Assembly: GCA_030490835.1 (NCBI GenBank)
Contig: CM059977.1
Coordinates: 34,803,676 to 34,867,675, forward strand
Source of the DNA: Annona cherimola
Lineage: Eukaryota > Streptophyta > Magnoliopsida > Magnoliales > Annonaceae
Direction of reading: 5' to 3'
DNA: 64,000 nt
Shown here: positions 23,220 through 35,224 of the stretch, in pieces
Layout of the letters: each line of letters starts with the position of its first letter
How positions within the stretch are numbered: the first letter of the stretch is position 1
Translations under genes and position numbers: made by a program
Notes under the pieces: model-generated
What the model saw: the letters and a program-made list of their open reading frames with translations, nothing else
What the model was told of the DNA's origin: nothing
Databases searched by the model: none

Positions 23220-24302
23220 GATTAGGAGTTATATTTGATGTTAAGGAATATATGCAGGAAAGAGAGAGAACAAAGATATGTGAAACCAAGTGATTGAAGG
23301 CACGAATTTGAGGAAGAAAGATGGGGGAGAGTAAGGTTGTTATGCATCAATTATATAAGAAATTAGTTCAGTGTTGAACTATAGACTGGTAATCTGGAAG
23401 TAATGCCTTTATCGTTGTTATCCCTCTCGATGCAAGATTTCGTGCATTACTCTGCAGCAGAAATTTGGAGAGGTCTTTGTTCAACTGATGCAGAAATCCA
23501 AATTCAAGATGACGGATCTAATGTCAAGGGTCGAACTTCGAGCAAGAGAGACTATAAAAAACGAAGCAGCTTACATGGATTTTTACAACAAAAAACCATC
23601 AACAGCAAAATGCAGAAGATCCATGAATGGTATTCCTGAAATTAGAAGAGAAGAATTCAGATGTTCAATCTTAAAAGGTCCTATTGGGCATTTGACGTCT
23701 TTTGGATAGTATTGTCATCTTCCTTGTGGATCCACTTATGTTGCACTGCTGTCATCCTTGTAAATATGTTCGTTGCAGAAGTTCAAGCCATTTTATTAAA
23801 TAAGGAACTGTTCATACGTTTTTCTATTAGGAAAATTTGAAATCTTTTTGTTGTTGTTTTTTAACTTTGGATTGAAATGAGAGCTTGGACCCGGTGAGGA
23901 AAAAAAAAAAAGATTGAAGGTTGTGGATGAGCCTGTGATGTCATAGAGCGGATTTGATGCTTAAGTTGACAAAGCTTATGAGAGTAAAAATGCTTCACAT
24001 AGAGAGACTCTATCTAAGAAGTAAACCAAGATTAATCAACCTTACGCCTGCCTTGTGTTCTTTTCATGATGGGTCTGGATAGCATAAGGTCGCTCGTAGA
24101 GGGGATCCATTGGATGGTGTGGGTAAACTCTTGATAGATTGTTGCCCTTGATGAGTGAGCATTGATAGACAATGTGTTAATACCCTTACGTAGCCTACTA
24201 GGTTTGGATGACTATGTTTTTTAGGAAGCGGATTAGCACAATATTAATACCGTCATCTTACAACAGTCTTGGGCTGAAAATCAGCCACATTCTCACTACA
24301 AC
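23220..24302. other. 3' flank of the DYW PPR gene
   Basis: Contains the likely 3' UTR. Two short open frames at 23403-23709 have no recognisable motif and overlap each other, so I do not call them genes. An A-tract at about 23902-23912 and ordinary intergenic sequence follow. Confidence 0.4.
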
Positions 24303-24829
24303 TAGGGGTATAATAGGCCAGTCTCAACCCGAACTCTACTAACCCAACCTAATTTATAATTGAGTTGAGTTAGACATTTTGAAAAAAAATAAGTTATATA
24401 AACTGAATTGAATGGACTCGATTTCGAAAGTGGGTTGATTTTCATTAGATGATTGTCAACCCGACTCAATTTCATATATTAGTGTAAAATATAATAGATT
24501 ATTAAAAAATAGTCATACATTAGCACATAATATATATGAATTAACTGGATATTATTGCTTTGAAGTAAGATTATTTAGCAATTATATAATTGTATAATTG
24601 GAAAATATTCCGAGAAAAGGATTAATTTTTATTCTTTTATATAAATTTTTATTTTAAAATATATTTAATTGAACAAAATATTTTCAAATATTATGTATTT
24701 ATTAACCCAACTTTTAACCCGAACCGAACGGGTTAAATAGGACTCGGCTAAAGTGCTAAAAATCATATTAAAAGTAGGGTTTGGTGTTAGGGTTATGTTT
24801 ACCCCAACCGAACCCGATTTACACCTGTA
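24303..24829. mobile_element. hAT-like MITE
   Basis: It starts TAGGGGTATAATAGG and ends CCCGATTTACACCTGTA, imperfect inverted repeats of the TAGGGGTGTAAA type seen again at 43163-44920. Flanks ACTACAAC (24295-24302) and ACTACAAT (24830-24837) make an 8-bp target duplication with one change, the hAT length. The 527 bp are non-coding. The short words AACCCGA and CAACCCG recur on both sides in opposite orientation. Confidence 0.75.
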
Positions 24830-25069
24830 ACTACAATAGTGGTACCTGCCAATATACGCGGGCAATTGAATGTCAAAGGTGATTTGGTGCAAGTCGCACG
24901 AAGGACTGCTGGCTTGGGACATTGTTAACAATGTTATATTCGGCAATTTTTGTTTGGATATCCATTAATATGGCTGGATCTGCATATTTGGATAGAAGAG
25001 ATAGAGGAATTTGTTTGATTCATTTATATATTACAATCTAGTACATGCATTATCCTCATAATATGAGGA

Positions 25070-25200
25070 AAGCTTCCTATAACATCCCAACACCAAGGGG
25101 ACATTTTTATGCCGCCACCACAAAAGGGTCAAACTTCCGACCCCCAAGCATGACTAACGTGTAAACCACTGCGCTTCAGCACTAGTTGCAAGAGGTGGAG
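25070..25200 (-). mobile_element. SINE-like tRNA-derived retroposon
   Basis: On the minus strand GCTGAAGCGCAGTGG, from about 25185, resembles an A box. GGAAGTTTGACCC about 45 bases later resembles a B box. The intervening GTTAGTCATGCTTGGGGGTC is typical of tRNA-derived plant SINE heads. A TGGTGGCGGCAT block follows. No A-tail or target duplication is clear, so the limits are approximate. Confidence 0.45.
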
Positions 25201-25718
25201 GATTTTGATGTAACTACCTTTCTCCGCACCACATGGCTAATTTTGGAGGACTTATATGCTATGGATGATTAGTAGCATATGAATATGTGTGCGAGCGACT
25301 GTATACATTTGTGGATGGATATAGATAAATTGTGTTTACAAAAATGATAATTTGTGTAAGGGCCACTTCGATGTTTCGTAAATATGTAATATTATGAGAT
25401 GACATGTCAAGCTATATGAAAATAACAATAATAATAATAATTGGCCATGATCAATGTCAAGGCAGTAGAGAACAGGTTTGGTTAAACTCAAAACCCTACA
25501 GAAGTGAGGTGTAAGGTCACATAACTAACCAACATAAAAATACACCCATGCATTCTGCTCTCAGGCGCCAACATCTCAGCATTCGCTAGAGTATTAAACT
25601 TGCACGGTCCTCTTCAGAACTTGCACCTCTTGAAGTTCAAGCAGCAGCTGATGATTTTGGACTGCTTCCTAGTTCCTTCTGGGATATCTAATGGGAGGCC
25701 ATTCCCAAGCCTTCCTTC

Positions 25719-28472
25719 ATGGTGGGCACGCTCAAAACGCTAACCCGCGCCCTCAAAACTGCACGATGGAATTCCCAGATGCAGGCCTGCCGCAGGGCAG
25801 GTGGACCCCTCCATCACATACTCCTCGTCTATCTCCAGATGTCGAGGGCAGGAATCCCACCGGACCACGTCACCTTCCCTCTCCTCCTCAAGGCTTCCGT
25901 CTCTCTCCCCTCTCTTGCTTTGTCTTCCGCCCTTCACACCCAAATCCTCAAATCAGGATTCGGAGCCGACACAGTCGTCGCAACTGCCCTTGTTGCAGCT
26001 CTCAGCAAATGCTCGGATGTCGTGGGTGCTCGGAAAGCCTTCGATGAAATGCCTGAAAAAGACTTAGTTGCCTGGAATTCGATTTTAGCCGGATACAGCT
26101 GGAATGGGTTTGTCGAGCAAGTATTCTCGGTGTTTGGACAGATGCAGTTATGTGGGTTGGAACCCAATGCATCTACTCTCTCCATTTTGCTTCAAGGGTG
26201 TTGTTTGAATGACCGTGGAGATTGGCTGTGGGCTGGAAAGTGTATTCATGGTTATGCTTTCCGGCGGCAAGGAGACAGACATTTTGATGACTTGTTTTTG
26301 TATAATTCTCTCGTGGTTTTTTACAGCAGGTGCAGGAGTACTGAATCTGCTGAGCGTGTGTTCAACGCCATGTGCTGGAAAGATGTGGTGTCTTGGAATG
26401 CAATGTTGGCTGGGTATAGCAGAAATGGGTATGGTTATGAGGCAATTAGGTTATTTCATCGAATGCAAAAGGAAGGAGTTAGTCCTGATCTCATCACCCT
26501 GGAGATAGCACTTCAGGCATGTGCTCACACAGGAGATGCGATTGAGGATGGTAAATCAATCCACAAGTATATGTTGGAGAACAGATCCTCTCTGAATGTT
26601 TATGTTGAGAATTCGCTTCTTCTCATGTACTGCAAGTGTGGAGACATGGATTCTGCTTATCATCTTTTTGATGGGATGAGCACTAGAAATCTTGTATCTT
26701 GGAACATTCTGGTCGATGGTTATGTTCAGAATGGGCAGCCTGGAAAGGCTCTATACTTGTTCAAGTGCGCTTGGGCTGTTGAAAATGTAATTAGTTCTGA
26801 TTTGCTGGTGATTGCTCTGCAAGCTTTGAAACTGTTGGGAGGATATCCAGAAGAACAGATTGTGTGCATTCATTGTGTAGCTATAAAGATGGGTATTAAT
26901 TCAGATGCTTATGTAATTAGTGCCCTTATTTCTGCATATGGAGAAGGTGCGAATATAGTGGCTTCTCGTGGTTGCTTTGACAATGTTTCTGACACAGGGA
27001 ATAAAATTGATATTGCAATATGGAATGCTATTCTTTCTGCTTATGCACATAATGGTTGGTCCGATGAAGTGATGCATCTCTTCCGAAGGATGGAGCTTGA
27101 AGGATGCAGTAGCGATGCTATCAGTCTTGTCAATGTTCTAGTTGTATGCACCCAGCAATCTGATTGGAGACTAGGTAAGGCCATTCATGGGGTTGCAATC
27201 AGGAAACAGTATGAATCAAATGTTTTTGTTTCTACATCTCTAGTGGAATTATATCTCAGATGTGGCTTTCTTATTTCCGCATGCTTATTGTTCAGAAAGA
27301 TGGACAAAAGAAATTCTGCTTCTTGGAACACGATGATATTTGGATGCTGCCAAAATGGGTTTCCAAGGGCATCTTTGAAGCTCTTCCATCACATGGTGCA
27401 ACATGATGATCTGGCTCCAGATGCAACAACTTTGGTTGGTGTTATTGAAGCCATTTCCAAAAGAGGATTTGAAAGTGAAGGAAAATATATACATGACTTT
27501 GTAATCCACTTGGATCTAGACAAAGACGAGTATGTTGCAAATTCTCTGATAGCTATGTATGCTGAGTTTGGTAATTTTGACATTGCAAATCTTGTATTTT
27601 GCAGAACTAATAGACGCAGCACTGTTACATGGAACACCATGATCTCTGTTTATTCTCACCATCTCTTTCCAGACAAAGCCATAGCATTTTTTCAGCAAAT
27701 GAAGGTTGAAAGTGTGGCACCCGATTCAATTGCACTGCTTTCTCTCCTTCCAGCATGTGCATATTTAGCATCCTTAACTATTGGAATGTGGATTCATTCT
27801 ATCATTTGTAAAGCTGGGTATGAAAGCAATGTTTATATAGGAACCGCAGTGATAAATGTGTATGCGAAGTGTGCTGACATTAACACAGCTCGACGGGTTT
27901 TTGAGAGAATGAGTTTTAAGACCATAGTCTCATGGAATTCCATGATTTGGGGATATGCGTGGCATGGAGATGCAAAGGAAGCAAATAGTCTTTTCATTGA
28001 AATGCAGCATCTGGGACTTAATCCTGATATTGTAACTTTTCTGGCCCTTATATCAGGCTGCAGTCATTCTGGGGATGTAGAGAAGGGTCGGCAGTATTTT
28101 GATCTTATGGTTGATAAATATTCACTCTCACCAAGAACCGAACATTTTTCATGTCTAGTGGATCTACTTAGTCGAAATGGACTCATCAAAGAGGCATTTG
28201 AGTTCATTGACAGAATGCCAACCTCACCAGAAACGTCCGCATGGGGTGCTTTGCTTGGAGCTTGTCATGCACAACGAGAAATTGCAGTCGGGTTGGTGGC
28301 AGCTGAGAAGTTGTTTAAATTGGATCCTGTTCATTGTGGATATCACATACTAATGGCAAACATGTATTCAGAATCAGGACTTTGGGCAGATGCATCTCTG
28401 ACTCGAAAGAAAATAAGAGAGAGAGGAGTTGTTAAACATCCAGGGTGGAGCAAGATTGATAACTTCATCTAA
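25719..28472 (+). CDS. PPR protein, PLS class, E subgroup
   Basis: An uninterrupted 917-codon intronless frame. An in-frame stop at 25689-25691 precedes the first ATG, which fixes the start. The body is tandem PLS PPR motifs from about residue 45 to 830, with words such as DLVAWNSILAGYSWNG and VVSWNAMLAGYSRNG. It ends with an E-type region (WGALLGACHAQREI, then MANMYSESGLWADA) and stops at GWSKIDNF. No E+ or DYW domain follows, and no remnant of one is seen in the next few hundred bases. The N-terminus is basic (MVGTLKTLTRALKTARW), fitting mitochondrial or plastid import. E-class proteins lacking DYW bind RNA and may recruit a DYW deaminase in trans. The RNA target and partner are unknown. 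Confidence 0.95.
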   Translation: MVGTLKTLTRALKTARWNSQMQACRRAGGPLHHILLVYLQMSRAGIPPDHVTFPLLLKASVSLPSLALSSALHTQILKSGFGADTVVATALVAALSKCSDVVGARKAFDEMPEKDLVAWNSILAGYSWNGFVEQVFSVFGQMQLCGLEPNASTLSILLQGCCLNDRGDWLWAGKCIHGYAFRRQGDRHFDDLFLYNSLVVFYSRCRSTESAERVFNAMCWKDVVSWNAMLAGYSRNGYGYEAIRLFHRMQKEGVSPDLITLEIALQACAHTGDAIEDGKSIHKYMLENRSSLNVYVENSLLLMYCKCGDMDSAYHLFDGMSTRNLVSWNILVDGYVQNGQPGKALYLFKCAWAVENVISSDLLVIALQALKLLGGYPEEQIVCIHCVAIKMGINSDAYVISALISAYGEGANIVASRGCFDNVSDTGNKIDIAIWNAILSAYAHNGWSDEVMHLFRRMELEGCSSDAISLVNVLVVCTQQSDWRLGKAIHGVAIRKQYESNVFVSTSLVELYLRCGFLISACLLFRKMDKRNSASWNTMIFGCCQNGFPRASLKLFHHMVQHDDLAPDATTLVGVIEAISKRGFESEGKYIHDFVIHLDLDKDEYVANSLIAMYAEFGNFDIANLVFCRTNRRSTVTWNTMISVYSHHLFPDKAIAFFQQMKVESVAPDSIALLSLLPACAYLASLTIGMWIHSIICKAGYESNVYIGTAVINVYAKCADINTARRVFERMSFKTIVSWNSMIWGYAWHGDAKEANSLFIEMQHLGLNPDIVTFLALISGCSHSGDVEKGRQYFDLMVDKYSLSPRTEHFSCLVDLLSRNGLIKEAFEFIDRMPTSPETSAWGALLGACHAQREIAVGLVAAEKLFKLDPVHCGYHILMANMYSESGLWADASLTRKKIRERGVVKHPGWSKIDNFI

Positions 28473-30037
28473 ATTTAGATGCAAAACACTCCCACAAGAC
28501 GTAGTGTTAGAAACCATTGTCCAACACTAATCTACTTATCAGTACGAGTTCCACATTGCTCATGTGGGGGAGTGATGTGCCGAGTTATGTAGTCTTGGGT
28601 TCCCTCCCCTCTACAACTGATTTTGGTTGCAAGTTCTCTTAAAGTTATATGACAGAGCCTGTGTTCTTATTCAAGACGAGTGTATTTTCCATGGAGTATT
28701 AATTGTTTTCTTTCATGAAAAATTTCTCAATTATTTTTCTATATGAAGCCTTGTTGATTGAGATCTTCCCAGTGGTATTACCGCAACACATAAGAACTTA
28801 ACCTTGGTCACTGAGCTAGCAGAGAGTTTACTTGTGGGAGGACAGCTTTTGCCAATTGGTTATCTCGGCCTTTTATGATCAGTTGAATCCGTCTGGACTC
28901 TGGGATCCAAATCATCTAATGGAGCAAAAGTTGTGTGGGATACAACCTTAGATGTTCTTAAGAGAAGGAAAGATTAGTACTAATCAGTTACGCCCATATG
29001 AAAATGGAAAGGGAAACCTTGGCTTCAAACGATGTATAGAACATGAGGCTGCAGCCCTCCATTCAAATCGTCATTGAGTTTTGTAAGGAAAAATTGAAGC
29101 TTTGATGAAGAAGAAAGTCGATTTCCAGGATGTAAGCTTCTAATTGATTTTGTGTGTGTGTGCGCGTCAGTTCGGTATAGAAAGTGGCAGGCAAAGTTTG
29201 AAGGTTCACTTCTTAGTCATGAAATATTAGACATAACATCTTCTTCGCCAGCACAATCTACCAAGGTTTGCTTCCACATGAAACAAGCTCTGGCAGGTGG
29301 TTTACAACCTCTACAATTTGGTCCCTCTGAGAAATTTTTCAAGGAAACAGACAATTGATAAGAAAATTTACAGACAGACCCTGCTGGAAAATTGTGAAAC
29401 ATCCCCTGACCCTTCCACCTTGGCCATCCTCATGCCAAGCTAAGTGCCAGGCATGGCCCCAAGTGATCAAGCCAGTGATGGCAGGCATAGAGACACTCCC
29501 AGCAAGGTTGTCCCGCAAACATGTGGCACAATCAGAACTCTTGATTTGGATGTGATGTAAGCTGAGTTTCCTCCGCACATAGCTGTTGTTTTGTTTGACT
29601 ATGTGGGTGTAAGTGTTTCATAGATGTAACCCTTTATGAGCATTCCTCTCCCTGAGCCAGCCTCTACCACTCGCTCCCACTTTTTCTTGGCTTCTCTCCA
29701 CCCCCTTGAGATGTTGGATTGGAAACAGCCCCTGCAGAGGTTTGCCATTCCTCATCACTTGTGCTATTGAGAGTTGGAGGGCCCATGTAATCGTTGATGG
29801 TTGTAGCGGCTCATGATTTATAGGCCTATTAGGTGAGGCAGGTTGTGAATAGGACTGACTTGACCCCTCCATCCCCCCACACGACACATCTGCTGGAATT
29901 GAGAACCTTCTTCTGCACCACAGTTCTTAGAATTACGATGATAAACTCTGCTACTAGAATCAATTTCCATGAGAATTGATGAGTAGTGCTGGGGATTGGC
30001 CTTCACTGGTTGTTTCCTCGGCCCCGCCTTAAGTAAC
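28473..30037. other. Intergenic DNA between PPR gene and second LINE
   Basis: Holds the 3' flank of the E-class PPR gene and about 1.4 kb without recognisable genes. Several overlapping open frames of 60-90 codons on both strands (29150-30040) have no motif. The last part may be the 5' leader of the LINE that starts coding at 30038. Its ORF1 was not found. Confidence 0.4.
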
Positions 30038-30780
30038 ATGACTTTTATTGCATGGATTTGTCATGGGCTTGGGAACCCACGTGTAATTCGGTGCATTCTT
30101 GGCATGGTCAAGAAAGTAGTTCCCAAAGTACTATTTCTCAGTGAGACAAAAAGTTCAGTGAAGGAAATGGAATGGGTTAGGAGGAAGTTGCACTATAACA
30201 GTTGTTTCGTAGTGGATGTCATGGCAAGGAGCCAAGGGAGGGGGTATGTGTAACGTTGTTTTGGAATGATGATTCTCTGGTCACTGTGAGAAGCTATTCA
30301 CTACATGACATTGATGTCGACATGCGAGGGCAACGATTCACAGGCTTTTATGGTCACCCCGAGGTTTGGTGAGGAGAGTTGAAAGGTGGGATCTTCTCTC
30401 CCAACTTCAAACTCACTCCGAGTCTTCCTAGCTTATCATAGGTGACTTTAATGAAGTGACTGGCACTTCCAAGTATATTAGTCATAGATCAAGATTGGAG
30501 TCCCAAATGGAATGTTTTAGGAAGGTGTTCGATCTCTGTCATTTATTGGATCTAGGTTTTCTGGGCCCTTCCTATGACTTGGAAAAACAACAGGAGGGGG
30601 GTCCATCATGTGGAGGCAAGACTTGATCGGGCTTTATCCAATCTAGAATGGTTGAAGCTCTTTCCATATGCTAAGGTTTTCCATCTCACAACTGCAACTT
30701 CCGATCATCTCCCACTCAAGCTTGTTCTCAACTCACTACAAGAGAGGAAGAAACTGCATAGGGAGTTTCGATACTAGTTA
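30038..30780 (+). pseudogene. LINE endonuclease domain, decayed
   Basis: The fold's conserved words survive in order: N/W-C-x-G-L at the start, SETK at 30139, GDFNE at 30441-30455 and SDHLP at about 30700. The domain nicks target DNA to prime reverse transcription. Frame changes at about 30252 and 30560 and stops in between break it. Confidence 0.75.
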
Positions 30781-31099
30781 TTCTGGGCTCGAGACAAGGC
30801 AGCACATCGTATTATTGATAGTGTCTGGGCGTTGGAGAATCGTATGAAGCTTTATGCTTCTGACAACTTGTAAAGGAAGATCAAGAAAAGTAATACAGAA
30901 TTAGCTAAATGGAACAGAGAACAAAGGGACCATCTTAGGCAAGCTATAATTGAAAAGCAAAAAGAATTGTATGATTTACATGCGTGAAGCCCATTCGATT
31001 AGCAGGACGAAGCGATCAAGTGGGTCTAATACCAGTTAAACCTTCGCTTCGAGGATGAAGAGGCAATGTAGCAACCAATGGCAAAAGTGCACTAGCTTC

Positions 31100-32540
31100 A
31101 ATAAGGTGATAAAAACACTCTTTCTTCCACAAAATTGCCTCTAATAGGCGTTGGTCAAATCTCATAACAGCCCTCCAAGATAGTAAAAGCACATGGGTTT
31201 ACAACTAAGAGGAGATGTAGGATATGGTTCTTTCATATTTTAAGGGGGTCTACACTAACATGAGACTTACCAACACGGAGAGAGTAACGAAGCTTGTAAA
31301 AGGGAGGATCTCAGATTCTCAAAACGAAGATCTTGTGAGATCGGTGACCATATACAAAGTAATATTAGCTCTCAAAGATATGAAATTAATAAAGGTTCCA
31401 AGTCCGAATGGCATGTCAGCAGGTTTTTACCAACAACATTGGCAAACGGTAGGGTAAGATGTTTTCAAGCTATGTCAATCATTCATGGGAGTGAGGAGCC
31501 CTCTTCATCAACAAAGGCAACTTCAAGAGCTAACTCCACAACTATAGTGTTAATTCCTAAGAAAAGGGGAGCAAAGAAAATTAAAGAGTTTTGGCCCATC
31601 AGTTGGTGCAACGTAGCATAAGAAATTTTGACAAAAGTTCTGGCTAATAGACTCAAGTGTTGCCTTCAGGATATCATGTCCAAATATCATAGTGTTTTTT
31701 TTATGGGGCGTCAAATTATAGATAATATGCTTATTGCCTATGAAGTTATTCATAATCTTAGACATAGGAAGAAAGGCGCTCGTGAGGAGGCAGCTATCAA
31801 TTGGATACGTCCAAGGCATTATGATAAAGTCGAATGGACTTTCCTTAGAGAGACGGAGAATATGAATTCTAGCAATGTCTAGATAAATAAGATCGTGAGT
31901 TCTATGTAGTCAGTTAGATATTGAGTGGACTTGAATGACTTTAAATCACAGTACTTCAAACCTAAAGAGATCCGGTCTCACCATATTTGTTCCTTATTTG
32001 TGTCGAAGGTTTTTCTTCTTTAATCTCTGATGCTCATGAGCTAGAGATGCTGAATGGGATCAAAATTAGCCCCAAGGGACCAACTCTCACTCACCTATTT
32101 TTTGCGGATGATACACTCCTTTTTCTTAGGGCAAGGGAACAAGAAATACATTATCTCATGGCTCTCCTCAGCCTTTATGGCGAATGCTCAGGCATATTTC
32201 AAAATCAAACAAAACCGCTATTTTTTCAGCTCTAACATAAGCCTATCTTCATGAAATGAATTAAAGGCTTTGCTTAGGTCCTCTAGCCATGAAATCCAAC
32301 ATTATTTGGGGCTTCCTACTTGGCTTGGTAAATTAAAGAAAGCCATGTGTAGGGGGTTGAAGGAACGAATTTGGAGAAAAAATCAAAACCAGAAAGGGAA
32401 ACTCCTTTCTTGGAAAAGAAAGGAAACTTTGATTAAGGCAATTGCACAAGCAAGTTCAGCTTACACAACTAGCATCTTCCTTCTGTCTAAAAGCTTTTGT
32501 GCTAAAATCGATAGCCTTCTAAGTAGGTTCTGGTAGGGTG
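31100..32540 (+). pseudogene. LINE reverse transcriptase domain, decayed
   Basis: Successive open pieces at 31224-31457, 31439-31621, 31628-31882, 31987-32235 and 32270-32536 carry the standard order of plant LINE reverse transcriptase words. These include PSPNG, IPKK, GRQIIDNMLIAYEVIH, a GPTLTHLFFADDTLLF catalytic box with both Asp residues, then LPTWLGKLKK and KRKETLIKA. At least four frame changes separate them. Confidence 0.8.
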
Positions 32541-33639
32541 AAAAAGGGGGTAAATGGAAAATGAGTTGGGTTGCTTAGAAAGGAAAATAAGCAAAAGGCT
32601 GCGGGGGGTATGGACTTTAGAGATATCTTCACTTTCAGTTAGGCTCTCTTGGCAAAGCAGCTGTGGCGTTTGGCAACTTCCATAAATTCCTTGTTTTATG
32701 ATGTTTTGAAAACCAAATATTTTTATAATGGGGACTTGTGGACAGGAAAACATCAAGCAACTGACTCATTTACTTGGAGTAGTATCCTTAAAGTTAGATT
32801 TGTTATAGAAAATGGTTGCAAATGGCGAATTGGTTGTAGCTACAAGGTACATTTCATAAAAGATAAATGGATAGATGCACCATTTTATCTCGCAAGTCCT
32901 CGCACATCTTCTATTCCTAAGGATGCCTTGGTGAGTTGTTTCCTTGATAATAGCACCTGCCGACAGAAAATGGACGAAGTAATGATAGTCGTGGGAGAGA
33001 CATGATGGGATTTAGCAAACCTCTATCCTTTATCTTAGCAGGAAGTGGATGACACTTGCTTCTGGATGCACGAGTCGAATTACTCCTTCACTGTGAGGTT
33101 AGCTTACAGGATTTTATTGGAAGGAGCTATTCCCCATAGAGAAGTTGATGTAAATGGGGACTCATTGGATGCTATGATTTACAAGTCTATTTGGAAAACT
33201 AAACTTCCCAGTGATGGTCTTCGGTTGGAGATTCTTCAAGGATGTCCTTCATACACAACTAAATCTTTACAGGCGTGGCGTCTTGATTGAGGCCAACTGT
33301 TTGTTTTGTAGGCAACAGGTCTAGAACATTGATCACATCTTAATTAAATGCGAGATGGTTTCAAAAGTCTTCAGAGGAATTTTGGGCAGCCAAGGGGGTG
33401 ATCGGCTTCAACCCGACATAGTGCACGACACCATGTCCAAACTAATTCTAGAGAAGAAAACAAACCTCTTTTCTCTCTTCTTACTATATTGTTGGCGCAT
33501 ATAGCACTCGAAGTATCACTTTAGGGAAGAGACGATCCCTCCAGTGATCAAGGATATTAAGGATTAGTGCATGCACTTTATGGACCAATTGAGCAGGGCG
33601 AAATGTCTCATTAGAGCCAACCTCCTTGATCGTCAACTT

Positions 33640-34050
33640 GTTGCAAGATGGATAAAACCTCCTGCTGGCTCCTTTAAAATGAATGTAGATGGGAGATGGA
33701 ATCCCACAAAAGATTATATGGGTTTTACAGCAATCATAAGAGACTCAACGGGATTTTTTATTATAGCTAAAGGTGGAACTATTGGGAGAGGATAGATTTG
33801 TTGTTAATGGAAGCCAATGCTCTTTTGCTTGCTACTAAATGGGCGTCGGAGATAAAGTTTCAACATATACAAGTGGAGTGGAATCTGATTCACTCATTTT
33901 TATTGATTTTTTGAAAGCTGAGAGACCCATCTTTTCATCAGTAGGGACAATCATCAAGGAGATTAGAACCCTTGTTGCTTCTACCACATCTTTGTCTTTT
34001 CTTCATGTCATGCCCAAATCATACTTTGGCTGATTTTGTTTCTTGTGATT
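33640..34050 (+). pseudogene. LINE RNase H domain, decayed
   Basis: The piece starting near 33640 reads RWIKPPAGSFKMNVDGRW, then GFTAIIRDSTGFF. A second frame gives LLMEANALLLATKWASEI, and the end gives NHTLADFVSCDSC. This is the order of the RNase H domain found at the C-terminus of plant LINE ORF2 (D, E, D and the final AD word). Two frameshifts break it. Confidence 0.75.
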
Positions 34051-34199
34051 CCTGTAATTATCAAGAATGTTGGGAGAACCCTCCACTTAGTCTCCTGGAG
34101 AAAATTTGTATAGATAATTTTTTGAAAATGAAATATGTGAACTACTCCATCCCCCATCCCTCTATCCAACCTTATGTTAGGATATTATAGTCATTTATT

Positions 34200-34740
34200 T
34201 ACTTATTTTAAAAAATATACAGAATAATATATATAAAAAATCAATAAAATTATATAGATATTTGTATTGGAATAAATATACAGAATAATATATATAATAA
34301 ATAAATAAAGTATATAGATATGTCTCTGAATATTTTGAGTTTTTTGCATTTATCTACCTATAACTTTTTAATTTTACAACTTATACCCTAAAATCTTAAA
34401 TTTTCAAATAACTCTTCGTTTATGCACTTTCTTTGCAAAATCACCCATAGAAACAATATTTTGCCCATTGCCTATATTTTATGGGAACTCCTCTTTTTAG
34501 TTATTTATAGACGTCAGAAATCTACGAAACGTTCTCAACGAAGCTACATTTCCATTTCCTTTTGACATTTTGCAAATGGTTGGAATGGAATTAAATAGGA
34601 AAAGTCAAAAATATTAAATGAATTTCCATCAAAAAAATATTAAATGCATTAAGTACCTTCCCTACTTTTTTTGGGTCGGTAATGATCTAATGGAAACGTT
34701 TCCATTTAGGCTAGGACTTTTCCCACCTGCTCTTTTTCAT
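34200..34740. other. AT-rich intergenic DNA
   Basis: Contains two similar blocks around 34205-34260 and 34275-34320 with the shared phrase ATATACAGAATAATATATAT. No gene is seen. Confidence 0.4.
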
Positions 34741-34749
34741 AAATCTCTA

Positions 34750-35125
34750 ATATATTCACTAACGTTTGCATCTAATACCAAAAATGCTCATTTCGTTAAA
34801 GACTATCGAGTTAATGCTACTCTGTTTAAATGCTAATTACCTCTATTGTAAATTAATTAAAGATGAAATGAGAATTAAATGAAGGATCTTTGGATTTAGA
34901 ACTCTTGTATAATTAGGGTAGCAATAAGTTTTGAATTCAACTTTTTGAGTTTGATCATAAATTTTGATAGGAATATTGGTAATTTCACAAATGGGCTGAC
35001 AACATATACTGTCCGTATTGGAATTAGATGCAAACGTAGTTAGTATATTTGAAAATTTTGAAACATAACAGGTATATTTAGGATTAGGGTCAAACGTAGT
35101 CGGTATAATTGTGAAAAACCCTTTA
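34750..35125. mobile_element. Foldback MITE, family X, left arm degraded
   Basis: The right end (GGTATATTTAGGATTAGGG then TCAAACGTAGTCGG) matches the end repeats at 40811-42290. A weaker left arm has AACGTTTGCATCTAATACC, the approximate reverse complement of GGAATTAGATGCAAACG at 35018-35034. Limits are approximate. Confidence 0.45.
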
Positions 35126-35224
35126 AGCTAAATATAAAAGTTTGCATTTGGATCATTTTTTTAATTTTTTTGATTTTTTCCCTAATATGTGAACCCAAGT
35201 ATATATTCTTAGATTCAAAATTTT

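Larger units (their letters stand above)
30038..34190 (+). mobile_element. Second LINE (non-LTR retrotransposon), ORF2 decayed
   Basis: The ORF2 product can be followed in three frames. Endonuclease: start WICHGLGNPRVIRC, FLSETKS at 30133, GDFNEV at 30441, ATSDHLPLKL near 30697. Linker: AKWNREQRDHLRQA. Reverse transcriptase: NTLFFHKIASNRRW near 31112, VPSPNGMSAGFYQQHW near 31395, LIPKKRG near 31552, intact FADDTLLF at 32100. Zinc-binding domain near 33050-33350, then an RNase H domain at 33640-34050. Many stops and frameshifts make it inactive. ORF1 was not found and no target duplication was seen, so the copy is probably 5' truncated. More of the domain set survives than in the LINE at 165-12756. 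Confidence 0.85.

Noticed and set aside
26209..26508. 99-codon plus frame inside the second PPR gene
   Set aside because: Out-of-frame shadow of the PPR coding sequence.
29150..30040. Cluster of 60-90 codon frames before the second LINE
   Set aside because: Overlapping on both strands, no motif; LINE ORF1 words (DUF4283, zinc knuckle) were looked for and not found.
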